From Limnobacter thiooxidans (GTDB lineage: Bacteria; Pseudomonadota; Gammaproteobacteria; Burkholderiales; Burkholderiaceae_B), in assembly GCF_036323495.1 (NCBI RefSeq), contig NZ_AP028947.1:2976001-3040000 (forward strand): a DNA stretch of 64,000 nt, read 5' to 3'. Under the pieces are notes generated by a model. The model searched no databases. It worked only from the letters and a program-made list of their open reading frames with translations, and was not told the origin of the DNA. The translations under genes and the position numbers were made by a program. Positions 18,867 through 27,353 of the stretch are shown one piece after another. Numbering within the stretch: the stretch's first letter is position 1; each line of letters begins with the position of its first letter.

Positions 18867-20252
18867 ATGCCCACCCCAAGCAACACCACCAAGCAGCAGT
18901 CAGGTGCATCTGGATTGAAAGTCGTGTTTCTTGTCTGTCTGTGCTTGCTGGGGCGAACAGGTTTTGCGCAAACACCTGCCACTGAAAACCTGTCAGCACT
19001 CTTTGCCTTGGCCCGGCAGCACGATGCGCAATATCTGGCAGCCGCCTCGCAATTGCAAGCCGATCTTGAGACAGAAAATCAAAGTCGATCGGCCTTGCTG
19101 CCCAACGTAAACCTTGGCGCCCGGATTGAAAAACAGGAAAACACTTACGATGCATTTGGCATGTCAGTGGACGCCAGCAGAAACCCCGGCACCTACAGCC
19201 TGACACTGAACCAGGCGATTTTTCGTCCTCAGGCCTGGGAGAGTCACAAACAAAGCCAACTGATTGGTGAAATTGCCAAACTCGCTTTCAAGCAGGCCGA
19301 GCAGGATTTGATTTTGCGGTTGTCCAAAGCCTACTTTGACTTGTTGTCTGCTCAAGATGAACTGGACAACTTGCAACTTTTGAAAACCGCAATTACCGAA
19401 CAATTGGCTTTCGCCAAAGCCAATTTTGAAGTGGGCAGCACCACAATTACCGACCAGCAGGAAGCACAGGCACGGTTTGATTTGACAGTGGCTCAGGAAC
19501 TTGCCGCAACAAACCAATTGGCGGTTCGACAGCTTCAGCTGGAAACCATGGTGGGTAAGCCCGTTCAAAAGCTATCCCAATTGAAACCTGAAATCCAATT
19601 GGATACACCAAGCCCCAACAGCCCTGACCAATGGGCCGCACAAGCCCGCGAAAACAATTTACAGGCCCAGCAAATAAAGCTGGCCCACGGTGTAGCAAAG
19701 GCAGAAGTCAACAAAGCCAGGTACGGTCACCTGCCCACGCTGGACTTAACTGCCCAAATGGTTGAAACAGAGCAGCAAATTTTTGATGGCACCAGCGGAC
19801 GTCCATTTGACATCGGTGTGGACAGCACCACCATCGGGTTGGTCATGAACCTGCCCATTTTCTCGGGTGGCGGCACGCAAAGTAAAGTGAGGCAGCAGGC
19901 AGCCCTGCTGGAAAAATCTCAGAACAATCGGGACTTTGCTGAACGAAGTGCCGCACAAAACGCAAAGGCTGCCTTTCTAGGTGTGCAAAGCAGCCTTGCC
20001 CAGGTCCGGGCGCTTGAAACGGCCATGTCGTCTAGCGGACTGGCATTGCAATCCAACAAAACAGCCTTTGAGGTGGGCATACGGATCAATGTGGATGTAC
20101 TAAATGCCCAGCAGCAATTCAATGCCACCCAACGAGATTTGTCGAAAGCGAAGTATGCCTGCCTGATCAACATGCTTGAGCTACAAGCTGCGGCAGGTCA
20201 ATTGAACATCGACGCATTGAAAAAGGTCAACAGCCTGCTGACATGGCCATAA
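18867..20252 (+). CDS. tolC: TolC-family outer membrane efflux protein
   Basis: Outer-membrane trimeric channel of type I secretion and efflux systems, about 461 residues. A signal peptide ends near GFAQTP (about residue 35). Two OEP repeats follow: the first with NVNLGARIEKQEN and ALNQAIFRPQAWES-like strands, the second with LPTLDLTAQMVETEQQ. Long Ala/Gln/Lys-rich coiled-coil helices come after each. The start is the ATG at 18867; a longer frame overlaps the rhodanese gene. No inner-membrane pump or adaptor lies in the window, so partners must be elsewhere. It converges on waaA with 20 bases between. Confidence 0.92.
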   Translation: MPTPSNTTKQQSGASGLKVVFLVCLCLLGRTGFAQTPATENLSALFALARQHDAQYLAAASQLQADLETENQSRSALLPNVNLGARIEKQENTYDAFGMSVDASRNPGTYSLTLNQAIFRPQAWESHKQSQLIGEIAKLAFKQAEQDLILRLSKAYFDLLSAQDELDNLQLLKTAITEQLAFAKANFEVGSTTITDQQEAQARFDLTVAQELAATNQLAVRQLQLETMVGKPVQKLSQLKPEIQLDTPSPNSPDQWAAQARENNLQAQQIKLAHGVAKAEVNKARYGHLPTLDLTAQMVETEQQIFDGTSGRPFDIGVDSTTIGLVMNLPIFSGGGTQSKVRQQAALLEKSQNNRDFAERSAAQNAKAAFLGVQSSLAQVRALETAMSSSGLALQSNKTAFEVGIRINVDVLNAQQQFNATQRDLSKAKYACLINMLELQAAAGQLNIDALKKVNSLLTWP

Positions 20253-20272
20253 AGCAAGTTCAGGCTGGCGCA

Positions 20273-21601
20273 TCAAACTGCGCGATTCAACACATCAAAA
20301 CTTCGCTGAGTTGCACCGCGATGGCTCCTCGCATAAGCGAAAGCCGCTTTTTTGGCCAAGTCAGTACCCTGATGGCCAGCAAGGTATTCATCGCAAACTG
20401 AAATCAAATTGTCAAAACGACGCGCAGCATTCGCCGCCAAAGCATCTTGCGCAGCTTTTGAGAAGTTGAATGTGTGAGGCCCCATCCAGACCGGGCAGCC
20501 ATAAGCGCAAGCTTCGATCAAATTCTGCCCGCCAAAAGGCAACCAGGAACCACCCAGCAACGCCAGGTCTGCAACATTGTAGTAAGCGGGCATTTCACTC
20601 ATGGAATCGCCCAACACCAAACGCGCCTGCCCAAACCCGGCCAGCGCCACGTTGTTTCCTGCATTGAATGACGCGGAGCGCCGCACAGGCCGAGCCACAC
20701 CCATGCGCGTAGCTGCGTCCGCCATCAGATCAAACACCTCTTCAAAACGCTGAGGATGGCGCGGCACGATCCACACACTGGCCTTGGGCATGCGCTTGAA
20801 AAACTGACACCGGTTTAGCGCATCCAGCAACAGGGCTTCTTCGCCATCCCTGCTGCTGGCGAACAACAACACTTGATCGGCCTGCAACGACGCACGCCAG
20901 CTTCGCCCAATCGCTGCCAGTTCGGGTTTCAAAGCCACATCGAACTTCAGATTTCCACAAATGGCATCTGGTTTGCGGCCCAGGTTTTCAAACACCGCTG
21001 CATCTGCTTCGGTTTGGCAAACCAGCGTGCCCAAACTGCGCAATACAGGCCTGCTGATGAACTGCAATTGCGCCAAACGCTTTCCAGTGGTGGGTGAAAC
21101 ACGTGCATTGAGCAAGGCCGTGTGAATACCTTGACGGGCTGCCCCCAGCAGCAAATTGGGCCAAATTTCTGTTTCTACAATCCACAAGGCATGGGCCTTC
21201 ACTTGTCTGACGCATTTTTTGACCAGCCAAGGCAAGTCATAAGGCAAATAGAAAAAACGGACGTTGTTCAACCCGGCATACAATTGCTTGCAGGTAGCCA
21301 AACCCGTAGGCGTGGTACAGGAAATAGCCCATTCGTGTTGTGGATGCACCTTGGCCCAGTGATGGACCAGTGGAGACACGGCATGCGCCTCGCCCACCGA
21401 CACCGCATGCACCCAGATCCGTTTTTGCCCCGCAGGCACAGGTGAGAAATGTGGCAACCGGGCCAGGAAGCGCTGCCCCCAGGCCTGTCTGTATTCAGGC
21501 TGCTTGAGGCTTCGCTTGAACAGGTAAATCGCCAGCACAGGCTGTAGTACAAACAGGCAAAGGCTGTAAATTCCCAGAAACAGGCGAGCAAAGACACTCA
21601 A
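20273..21601 (-). CDS. waaA: 3-deoxy-D-manno-octulosonic acid transferase WaaA (KdtA)
   Basis: Adds Kdo residues from CMP-Kdo to lipid IVA, an essential LPS step at the inner membrane. 442 residues. An N-terminal membrane anchor at about 5-27 is followed by QRFLARLP and WVHAVSVGEAHAVSPLV, which carries the catalytic Glu. ETEIWPNLL is near 143. The C-terminal domain holds VPRHPQRFEEV and GGSWLPFGGQNLIEACAYG. The start is TTG, overlapping the waaC stop by 4 bases, with a G-rich ribosome site upstream; translational coupling to waaC is likely. Confidence 0.95.
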   Translation of the reverse strand: MSVFARLFLGIYSLCLFVLQPVLAIYLFKRSLKQPEYRQAWGQRFLARLPHFSPVPAGQKRIWVHAVSVGEAHAVSPLVHHWAKVHPQHEWAISCTTPTGLATCKQLYAGLNNVRFFYLPYDLPWLVKKCVRQVKAHALWIVETEIWPNLLLGAARQGIHTALLNARVSPTTGKRLAQLQFISRPVLRSLGTLVCQTEADAAVFENLGRKPDAICGNLKFDVALKPELAAIGRSWRASLQADQVLLFASSRDGEEALLLDALNRCQFFKRMPKASVWIVPRHPQRFEEVFDLMADAATRMGVARPVRRSASFNAGNNVALAGFGQARLVLGDSMSEMPAYYNVADLALLGGSWLPFGGQNLIEACAYGCPVWMGPHTFNFSKAAQDALAANAARRFDNLISVCDEYLAGHQGTDLAKKAAFAYARSHRGATQRSFDVLNRAV

Positions 21602-22563
21602 AGTTTATTCCCCCGTAGCAAACGCGTGGCGGCCCCGAACACTTCACCCACCGAGGGCTGGTGACCCACATCGCCCAGACTGATGGCGTGGGGATTGAAC
21701 CGGGGCGCAAAGCGCCAGGCGGGCGTGGCAAAAAACAAAGCCACCATGGGCAGGTAATGTGCAGCCGCCAAATGCATGATCCCGGTGTCTACACCAATGA
21801 CAAGGCCCGCGTGGCCAAGACGCAAACGAAGCTCGGCAAGTGACATGCCCGGCAATACCTCCACATGGGCAATGCCGGCGGCAATTTTTTCTGCTTGAAC
21901 ACGTTCAGCCTCACTGCCCCAAGGCAGCTTGATTTGGTAGCCAAGGTCAGAAAAGCGGTGTGCAAGTTCACGCCACTGGAGAAGAGGCCATTTTTTTTCA
22001 TCCCGTGCCGTGGCATGCAAAAACCAGATTTCCGCACCCTTCGGAATTACCGGCAACACTTTTTGTGGGCGAATATCGTAGAAGACCGGTTTGCCATTCA
22101 AACGATAATTCAAAAGCCCGGCGGCCAATTCGCGAAGGCGCTCCACAGCATGGGCCTGGGGGTCCCAACCCGCGCGCTTTTTATAAAACAGGCAGGCCAG
22201 CCCTTCTTTGGCGTAGGAATAGCCTGGGCCCATGCGTGGCCCCTTGGCTGCGCAAGCCAGCAACGCACTTTTAATCAACCCCTGCAAGTCAATGACAGCG
22301 TCATATTCACGGTCTGCCAAACGGGCTTGAAGACTTTTCCACTGTTGCCAAGTGTGGCGAATGCCCAGTTTGCGCCATTTCCGCAAATTTACAGGCACTA
22401 CCTCATTGACCAGCAGACTGGCTCGCACCAAGTCTGCAAATGGCTCTTCAACCATCCAGTCAATTTGAACAGAGGGGTCGTGGGCACGAATGTCACTCAA
22501 AACCGGCAAGGCGTGAATGACGTCTCCCATCGAGGTCGTCTTAACTATTAAGATACGCTTCAT
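21598..22563 (-). CDS. waaC: Lipopolysaccharide heptosyltransferase I WaaC
   Basis: GT9 transferase that attaches the first heptose to Kdo2-lipid A. 321 residues. MKRILIVKTTSMGDVIHALPVL is the family start, followed by DWMVEEPFADL. Near the C-terminus GLVIGVDTGIMHLAAAHYLPMVALF forms the nucleotide-sugar site. It overlaps waaA by 4 bases; waaC-waaA are co-transcribed. Divergent from the glycosyltransferase gene. Confidence 0.95.
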   Translation of the reverse strand: MKRILIVKTTSMGDVIHALPVLSDIRAHDPSVQIDWMVEEPFADLVRASLLVNEVVPVNLRKWRKLGIRHTWQQWKSLQARLADREYDAVIDLQGLIKSALLACAAKGPRMGPGYSYAKEGLACLFYKKRAGWDPQAHAVERLRELAAGLLNYRLNGKPVFYDIRPQKVLPVIPKGAEIWFLHATARDEKKWPLLQWRELAHRFSDLGYQIKLPWGSEAERVQAEKIAAGIAHVEVLPGMSLAELRLRLGHAGLVIGVDTGIMHLAAAHYLPMVALFFATPAWRFAPRFNPHAISLGDVGHQPSVGEVFGAATRLLRGNKL

Positions 22564-22648
22564 CTAGCGCTTGAGTTGGTCGCAATCGCATCATTGTAAG
22601 CAGAAGCGCTCGGTCAATCCGATTAGTCCCAGCCAAGGAAGAATAAAT

Positions 22649-23455
22649 TTGAATTCTGCTCCACACAATCCAATCGCATTGTCTGCAGTGCTGATTACGC
22701 TGAACGCTGGCAGTCAGCTTGACGCAGCATTGAAAAGCCTGAAATTTTGCGACGACATTGTGATTGTCGATTCGAACAGCAGCGACAACACAGTCGAGAT
22801 TGCAACGCGACAGGGCGCCAGGGTCGTGCAACAAAGCTGGCTTGGTTTCGGGCCCCAAAAGCAGTTCGCTGTGGCGCAGGCCAGACATGACTGGGTATTG
22901 TGTCTAGATGCGGATGAACGAGTGACGCCGCAACTGGAACAAAGCATTCGTGCCATGATGCTGCAGGCAGAACAAGGTTTGTTGCCAGACGACCTGGCGG
23001 GTTTCGACATGCCACGCTGCAACTTTTTCCTGGGTCGGTATCTGCGTCACGGTGAAGGGTACCCGGATTATTCTCGCCGCCTGTTCAATCGCAAGCTTGC
23101 CAATTGGAGCGATGACGCAGTTCACGAAAAAGTTGAATTGCTGACTGCTGGCCGTCACTTCGAAAAACTCCACGGTGACCTTTTGCATGAATCGGCAGAA
23201 AGCCTGGACAGCTATTTGGTGAAGCAGAACCGCTACACCAGCATTCAAGCGCAAGCCCTTGCCGCGCGGGGCAAATGGCCCAGTGTGGGCAAAATGACCT
23301 TGTCGCCACTGGTTCGATTCATCAAGTTTTATGTTGCGCGCAAAGGATTTCTGGATGGATGGCCGGGCCTGGTGCACATTGCAATTGGCTGTTTCAACAG
23401 TTTTATCAAGTACGCGAAAGTGCGGGAGTTGATGAGCAATCAGCGGGAGAAGTAA
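22649..23455 (+). CDS. Family 2 glycosyltransferase, WaaE/KdtX-like
   Basis: GT-A glycosyltransferase of about 268 residues. LSAVLITLNAGSQLDAALKSL starts the Rossmann-like domain, IVIVDSNSSDNTVEIA binds the nucleotide, and LCLDADERV holds the metal-binding DxD. RHGEGYPDYSRRLFNRK and HEKVEL are typical of the LPS core beta-1,4-glucosyltransferases (WaaE/KdtX). Start: the longest frame begins at ATG 22571, only 8 bases from the divergent waaC start, leaving no leader. TTG at 22649 has AAGGAAG about 8 bases upstream and gives the normal family N-terminus, so I prefer it. Confidence 0.88.
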   Translation: MNSAPHNPIALSAVLITLNAGSQLDAALKSLKFCDDIVIVDSNSSDNTVEIATRQGARVVQQSWLGFGPQKQFAVAQARHDWVLCLDADERVTPQLEQSIRAMMLQAEQGLLPDDLAGFDMPRCNFFLGRYLRHGEGYPDYSRRLFNRKLANWSDDAVHEKVELLTAGRHFEKLHGDLLHESAESLDSYLVKQNRYTSIQAQALAARGKWPSVGKMTLSPLVRFIKFYVARKGFLDGWPGLVHIAIGCFNSFIKYAKVRELMSNQREK

Positions 23456-23476
23456 CCCCGCGCGAGGCACGCCATC

Positions 23477-23504
23477 GCACTGCACTGAATTTAGCACTGC
23501 ACTG
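23477..23504. repeat. 11-base direct repeat
   Basis: GCACTGCACTG occurs at 23477-23487 and again at 23494-23504, separated by 6 bases. Each copy is itself two GCACT pentamers, so it shares the 5-base period of the tract at 23717. Confidence 0.7.
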
Positions 23505-23716
23505 GTTTGGGCACCGAACCGCAACAGGCCCCGTTTGCTTGAAAGGCCCAAAGGTAAAGGGTCGCCCCATTGCGTTGGGAACCGGAGGACCAACTCGCGC
23601 TTCGCGCTCAAACAGGTCCGTCCGGGGGCTTGCAGCCCATCCCAAAGCAGTGGGTCGACAAAGTTGGGGCCTTTCTGAATCACAAACCACAGCCTGTCGC
23701 AGATCGGTGCCTTGCC

Positions 23717-23745
23717 GTGCTGTGCTGTGCCATGCCATGCCATGC
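23717..23745. repeat. Pentamer tandem repeat tract
   Basis: The tract reads GTGCT GTGCT GTGCC ATGCC ATGCC ATGC, about six units with a 5-base period and drift between units. No gene is known here that it could switch on or off. The unit number is low for phase variation. Confidence 0.75.
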
Positions 23746-24077
23746 GGTGTCGCGACTCTGGCTTCTGCTCTGGATGCCAGCTGCTGCGGGTGCGGTCACA
23801 CAAGGATTTGCGTCGATGGCATTTCTGCGTTGCACGCGATGAAACCAGAAGAATTCATGGGCCGGTCTTTGGCCGATAGTCACGACTCGCCCGCCGTTTC
23901 CCCACTTGAAATGGATTAGATGCGAAGCGGCTCCGCAAGGCGCCATTGCGCTTGCGGCATCCATTTCGGGTGGGAATGGAAACGGCCACAGCGACGACAA
24001 TCAAATTGGGCGAGGCGGTCGGACCAAGGAGCAGGCCCATGGATTCTTCATCGTGGAGAGTTCGAGCAACGAAGGAA

Positions 24078-24103
24078 GCTGCCAGAGCGATCGCCCCGGC
24101 AGC
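24078..24103 (-). terminator. Hairpin just after gltL
   Basis: GCTGCC and GGCAGC arms enclose an inner perfect palindrome, GCGATCGC, with short symmetric bulges. It lies 14 bases after the gltL stop. No T-run follows, so it could protect the mRNA 3' end or end transcription weakly. Confidence 0.4.
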
Positions 24104-24116
24104 AAGATACGCCGGA

Positions 24117-24845
24117 TCAGTGACCCAGGATTTTTGACAGGAACAACTGCGCGCGTTCAGAACGCGGCGAACCAAAGAAGTCTTCCTTGGTACAGTCTTC
24201 CACAATGTTGCCTTTGTCCATGAAAATGACCCGATCAGCCACCTTACGTGCAAAGCCCATTTCATGGGTCACGCACATCATGGTCATGCCTTCCTGAGCG
24301 AGTTCCACCATTACATCCAGCACTTCATTCACCATTTCTGGATCAAGGGCTGAAGTCGGCTCGTCGAACAACATGCAGATCGGATCCATGGACAAGGCCC
24401 GTGCAATGGCCACACGCTGTTGCTGTCCACCGGAGAGTTGCCCCGGGAACTTGGCGGCTTGCGCTTTCAAGCCCACGCGGTCCAGCAGGCCAAGCCCCTT
24501 GGCTGTGGCCTCTTCCTTGGAACGGCCCAGTACCTTGATCTGGGCCAAGGTCAGGTTTTCTGTAATGGTGAGGTGAGGGAACAACTCAAAGTTCTGAAAC
24601 ACCATACCGACGCGCGAACGCAACTTGGGCAGGTCAGTGCCTTTGGCGCCAACAGAGACGCCGTCCACCGTGATAGTTCCTTCCTGAAAAGGCTCCAGCA
24701 TGTTGACGGTTTTGATCAAGGTGGACTTGCCAGAACCTGATGGACCACACACCACCACAACTTCGCCCTTTTTAACCGAAGTTGTGCAATTGGTGAGCAC
24801 CTGAAAACTGCCGTACCACTTACTTACTTTACTGATTTCAATCAC
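24117..24845 (-). CDS. gltL: Glutamate/aspartate ABC transporter ATPase GltL
   Basis: ATP-binding subunit of a polar amino-acid importer, 242 residues. Walker [10 protein letters not shown] is at about 34-42, signature [15 protein letters not shown] near 135, and Walker [15 protein letters not shown] near 157. N-terminus [17 protein letters not shown] is typical of GltL. GTG start with GGAG 6 bases upstream. Last gene of gltIJKL. The aspA gene upstream of the cluster supports aspartate/glutamate as substrate. Confidence 0.93.
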   Translation of the reverse strand: MIEISKVSKWYGSFQVLTNCTTSVKKGEVVVVCGPSGSGKSTLIKTVNMLEPFQEGTITVDGVSVGAKGTDLPKLRSRVGMVFQNFELFPHLTITENLTLAQIKVLGRSKEEATAKGLGLLDRVGLKAQAAKFPGQLSGGQQQRVAIARALSMDPICMLFDEPTSALDPEMVNEVLDVMVELAQEGMTMMCVTHEMGFARKVADRVIFMDKGNIVEDCTKEDFFGSPRSERAQLFLSKILGH

Positions 24846-24857
24846 AGTGCTCTCCTG

Positions 24858-25544
24858 CTATCGAATAATTTGGGTTTTCTTCTGAAGCGCCTTGACCAGC
24901 ATCGACATGCTGAAACAGATCGCCAGATAGACCAGGGCCACAAAGGTGTACATCTCAACCAGAGAGCTGTCGCGTTGTGCGATTTTGGACGCAGCGCCCA
25001 AGAAATCGGTGACTGACAGTACATACACCAGGGATGTGTCCTGGAACAAAATGATGGTTTGGGTCAACAACACAGGCAACATGTTGCGGAAGGCTTGAGG
25101 CAGAATGATCAACCACATTGACTGGCGATAGTTCAAACCCAAAGCTTGCGCAGCTGAAACCTGGCCGCGTGAAATACTTTGAATACCGGCCCGCATGATT
25201 TCGCAGAAAAATGCTGCTTCAAACATGATGAACGTGATGTAGGCCGAACGGTCTGGCCCAACCTGTGGCGGACGCTCATACCCCATGACCGACTGCAGAA
25301 CCACCGGCACCAGAAAATAGAACCAGAAGATCACCAGAATCAAGGGAATAGACCGCATCAGGTTCACGTAACCCGCCGCGATCATGGCCAAGGGTTTGAT
25401 ACTCGACAAACGGGCCAAAGCCAGCAAGGTACCAAAGAAAATACCCCCAAGACACGCCACCACCGTCAGTTGCACGGTGTAGCCAAGGCCTTGCAGCAGA
25501 TAAGGCAGAGAACCCGTAATTGCGCTGAAGTCAAAATCGTTCAT
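24858..25544 (-). CDS. gltK: Glutamate/aspartate ABC transporter permease GltK
   Basis: Inner-membrane permease of 228 residues with about five TM segments. The EAA loop is REDS-like: ISRGQVSAAQALGLNYRQSMWLIILPQAFR, near 120-150, which contacts the ATPase. The N-terminus FDFSAITGSLPYLLQGLGYTV is typical of GltK. It touches the gltJ stop by one base, so translation is coupled. Confidence 0.92.
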   Translation of the reverse strand: MNDFDFSAITGSLPYLLQGLGYTVQLTVVACLGGIFFGTLLALARLSSIKPLAMIAAGYVNLMRSIPLILVIFWFYFLVPVVLQSVMGYERPPQVGPDRSAYITFIMFEAAFFCEIMRAGIQSISRGQVSAAQALGLNYRQSMWLIILPQAFRNMLPVLLTQTIILFQDTSLVYVLSVTDFLGAASKIAQRDSSLVEMYTFVALVYLAICFSMSMLVKALQKKTQIIR

Positions 25545-26284
25545 TATTTGCCTCCCGCAATGAAGCCAGGCACTGCTGTACGTCGCTCAATCAAAGCCAT
25601 CACCCGGTTCATGGTCATCGCCACAATCACGTACAACACGGTGGCAGCAATATAAGCTTCAAAAAACGCAAATGTGACTTCACCCATTTCACGGGTCCGG
25701 AACGTCAACTCTGTCAAGCCGATGGTCAAAGCCACCGATGTGTTCTTGATCAGGTTCATGGACTCGGACGTCATGGGTGGGATGATGATGCGATAAGCCA
25801 TCGGCAAAAGTACAAACCGGTAGGTTTGCGCCTCAGTCAGTCCAAGTGCGTAGCCCGCAGCCCGCTGGCCGCGCGAAAGGGAAAGAATGCCCGATTTCAC
25901 CTGTTCAGCCACCCGTGAAGCGGTAAACAGGCCAAGACAAACTACAGCAGCCAGAAACTGGACAAAGGTCGGATCTTGTTCAATCGACCAACTTTTCAGA
26001 GCCGGGATGAATTCGGGAACCACAAAATACCAGAGAAAAAATTGCACGATCAGTGGAATGTTGCGAAAGATCTCAACATAAGCATTGCCCAGGAAGGCCA
26101 ACGGTTTGTTCGAGGCGGTGCGCAACACACCCATCAGGGAACCCACAGAGAAGGCGATGACGCCCGCAACTGCAGAAGTGGCAAGGGTCCAAAGCAGGCC
26201 GGAAAACAGCATTTCCCACCAAACCAGGGTTTCACCTTCCACGATCGGCTGAAAAAACAACAGCCAATTCAGGTCGCTATTCAT
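25544..26284 (-). CDS. gltJ: Glutamate/aspartate ABC transporter permease GltJ
   Basis: Partner permease of GltK, 246 residues. The N-terminus LNWLLFFQPIVEGETLVWWEML is characteristic of GltJ. The EAA-type loop SLSRGQRAAGYALGLTEAQTYRFVLLP is near 135-162. TM segments are at about 24-50, 70-90, 105-125 and two near the C-terminus. It lies downstream of gltI, separated by a strong hairpin that probably sets the ratio of binding protein to permease. Confidence 0.92.
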   Translation of the reverse strand: MNSDLNWLLFFQPIVEGETLVWWEMLFSGLLWTLATSAVAGVIAFSVGSLMGVLRTASNKPLAFLGNAYVEIFRNIPLIVQFFLWYFVVPEFIPALKSWSIEQDPTFVQFLAAVVCLGLFTASRVAEQVKSGILSLSRGQRAAGYALGLTEAQTYRFVLLPMAYRIIIPPMTSESMNLIKNTSVALTIGLTELTFRTREMGEVTFAFFEAYIAATVLYVIVAMTMNRVMALIERRTAVPGFIAGGK

Positions 26285-26324
26285 TTAGATACTCCCGAGT
26301 CGAATCTCGGCCAATACAAGGAAA

Positions 26325-26358
26325 AGGCCGGCATACGTTTGCAAACGCTAGCCGGCCT
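26325..26358 (-). promoter_or_regulatory. Intercistronic hairpin between gltI and gltJ
   Basis: Arms AGGCCGGC and GCCGGCCT enclose an inner palindrome CGTTTGCAAACG with short symmetric bulges, giving a long stem. No T-run follows. Such elements after periplasmic binding-protein genes commonly stabilise the upstream message and lower expression of the permease genes. Confidence 0.75.
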
Positions 26359-26376
26359 GTGTCGAACCAGGTCGTA

Positions 26377-27276
26377 TTATTTCACGCCTTGGTCATTGGG
26401 GTTCGCCAACGCTGCCTTCAGTTCAGCAGACATCGGGAAATTCAGGTTCACGTTCTTTGGAGGAATCGGGTTCATGAACCACTTGGCATACATTTTTTCC
26501 ACATCACCGGACTTGATCAGGCCGTTGATCGTTCCATCAACAACTGCCTTGAAAGGTGCATCGCCCTTGCGAACCATGACGCCGTAAGGCTCTACGCGCA
26601 ATACTTCGGGCAGGAACATGAATTCATCAGGATTCTTGCTGTTCGCAACCAAGCCAGCAATCAGAATGTCGTCCATCACGAAAGCTTTTGCGCGGTCATT
26701 GGCCACCAACAAGAAGCTTTCAGCATGGTCTTTGCCGTAAATTTCCTTGAAATTGATGTTGGCACCTTTCTCGTTTTGCTTGATCAGCTGAACGGAAGTG
26801 GTACCCGATGTAGTGGCGATGGGCTGTCCATCCAAATCAGCAAGGCTTTTGATGCCGCTGTTTTTCTTGACAACTACTTTCACGCCAGTCACGAAGGTAG
26901 TGTTGCCGAAAGAAACTTGTTCCTGGCGAGCGACTGAGTTGGTCGTTGAACCACATTCCATATCAACTGTGCCGTTTTGAAGCAAGGGGATGCGGTTTGC
27001 AGAAGTAACTGGTTGCATTTCCACTTTCAGGTCAGGCATTTTCAGCTTGGTTTTGACCGCATCAACAATTTTGTTGCACAGGTCCATGTGGTAACCAATC
27101 GGCTTCTGATTGTTGTCCAGGTATGAAAACGGAACAGACGACTCACGGTATCCAACCACAATTGTTTTTGTGTCGGAGATTTTTTTCAAAGTACCCGTAA
27201 GGTCTTGGGCAACTGCGGGCTGCACTACGGCAACAGTGGCCACGGCCAGCGCTGCTGCAAGAAGATTCCTTTTCAT
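26377..27276 (-). CDS. gltI: Glutamate/aspartate periplasmic binding protein GltI
   Basis: Solute-binding protein of a polar amino-acid ABC importer, about 299 residues. The signal peptide MKRNLLAAALAVATVAVV ends near PAVAQDL. GYRESSVPFSYLDNN, PIGYHMDLC and ECGSTTNSVARQEQVSF are typical GltI blocks for the ligand carboxylate and amino contacts. ATG at 27276 is chosen: GGAG sits 6 bases upstream and it gives a clean signal peptide; the longer frame does not. First gene of the transporter set. Confidence 0.94.
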   Translation of the reverse strand: MKRNLLAAALAVATVAVVQPAVAQDLTGTLKKISDTKTIVVGYRESSVPFSYLDNNQKPIGYHMDLCNKIVDAVKTKLKMPDLKVEMQPVTSANRIPLLQNGTVDMECGSTTNSVARQEQVSFGNTTFVTGVKVVVKKNSGIKSLADLDGQPIATTSGTTSVQLIKQNEKGANINFKEIYGKDHAESFLLVANDRAKAFVMDDILIAGLVANSKNPDEFMFLPEVLRVEPYGVMVRKGDAPFKAVVDGTINGLIKSGDVEKMYAKWFMNPIPPKNVNLNFPMSAELKAALANPNDQGVK

Positions 27277-27353
27277 TTTTGCTCCTTGAATGAAAAATTT
27301 AAAGCACGAAGTGTGCAAACACCCTCCGAAACGCGAATTTCCGCGCGGCGGTA

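Larger units (their letters stand above)
23456..24116. other. Gene-free interval with short repeats, possible decayed or dispersed-repeat DNA
   Basis: Between the glycosyltransferase stop and the gltL stop are 661 bases without a gene I can support. Several frames on both strands stay open for 60-110 codons, but their translations are low-complexity and fit no family. It contains an 11-base direct repeat, a pentamer tandem tract, small hairpins such as CTCGCGCTTCGCGCTC, and a hairpin close to gltL. Composition is not obviously different from the neighbours. It may be a decayed gene or a repeat family spread in this genome; I cannot decide without a search. Confidence 0.5.

Noticed and set aside
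22904..23803. 299-codon open frame on the minus strand
   Set aside because: Mostly antisense to the family 2 glycosyltransferase; the remainder lies in the gene-free island. No family pattern in the translation.
23680..24265. Two minus-strand frames with a hydrophobic stretch, as a possible small membrane protein
   Set aside because: The more distal one is continuous with an antisense reading of gltL and has no start of its own in the island; composition is repetitive.
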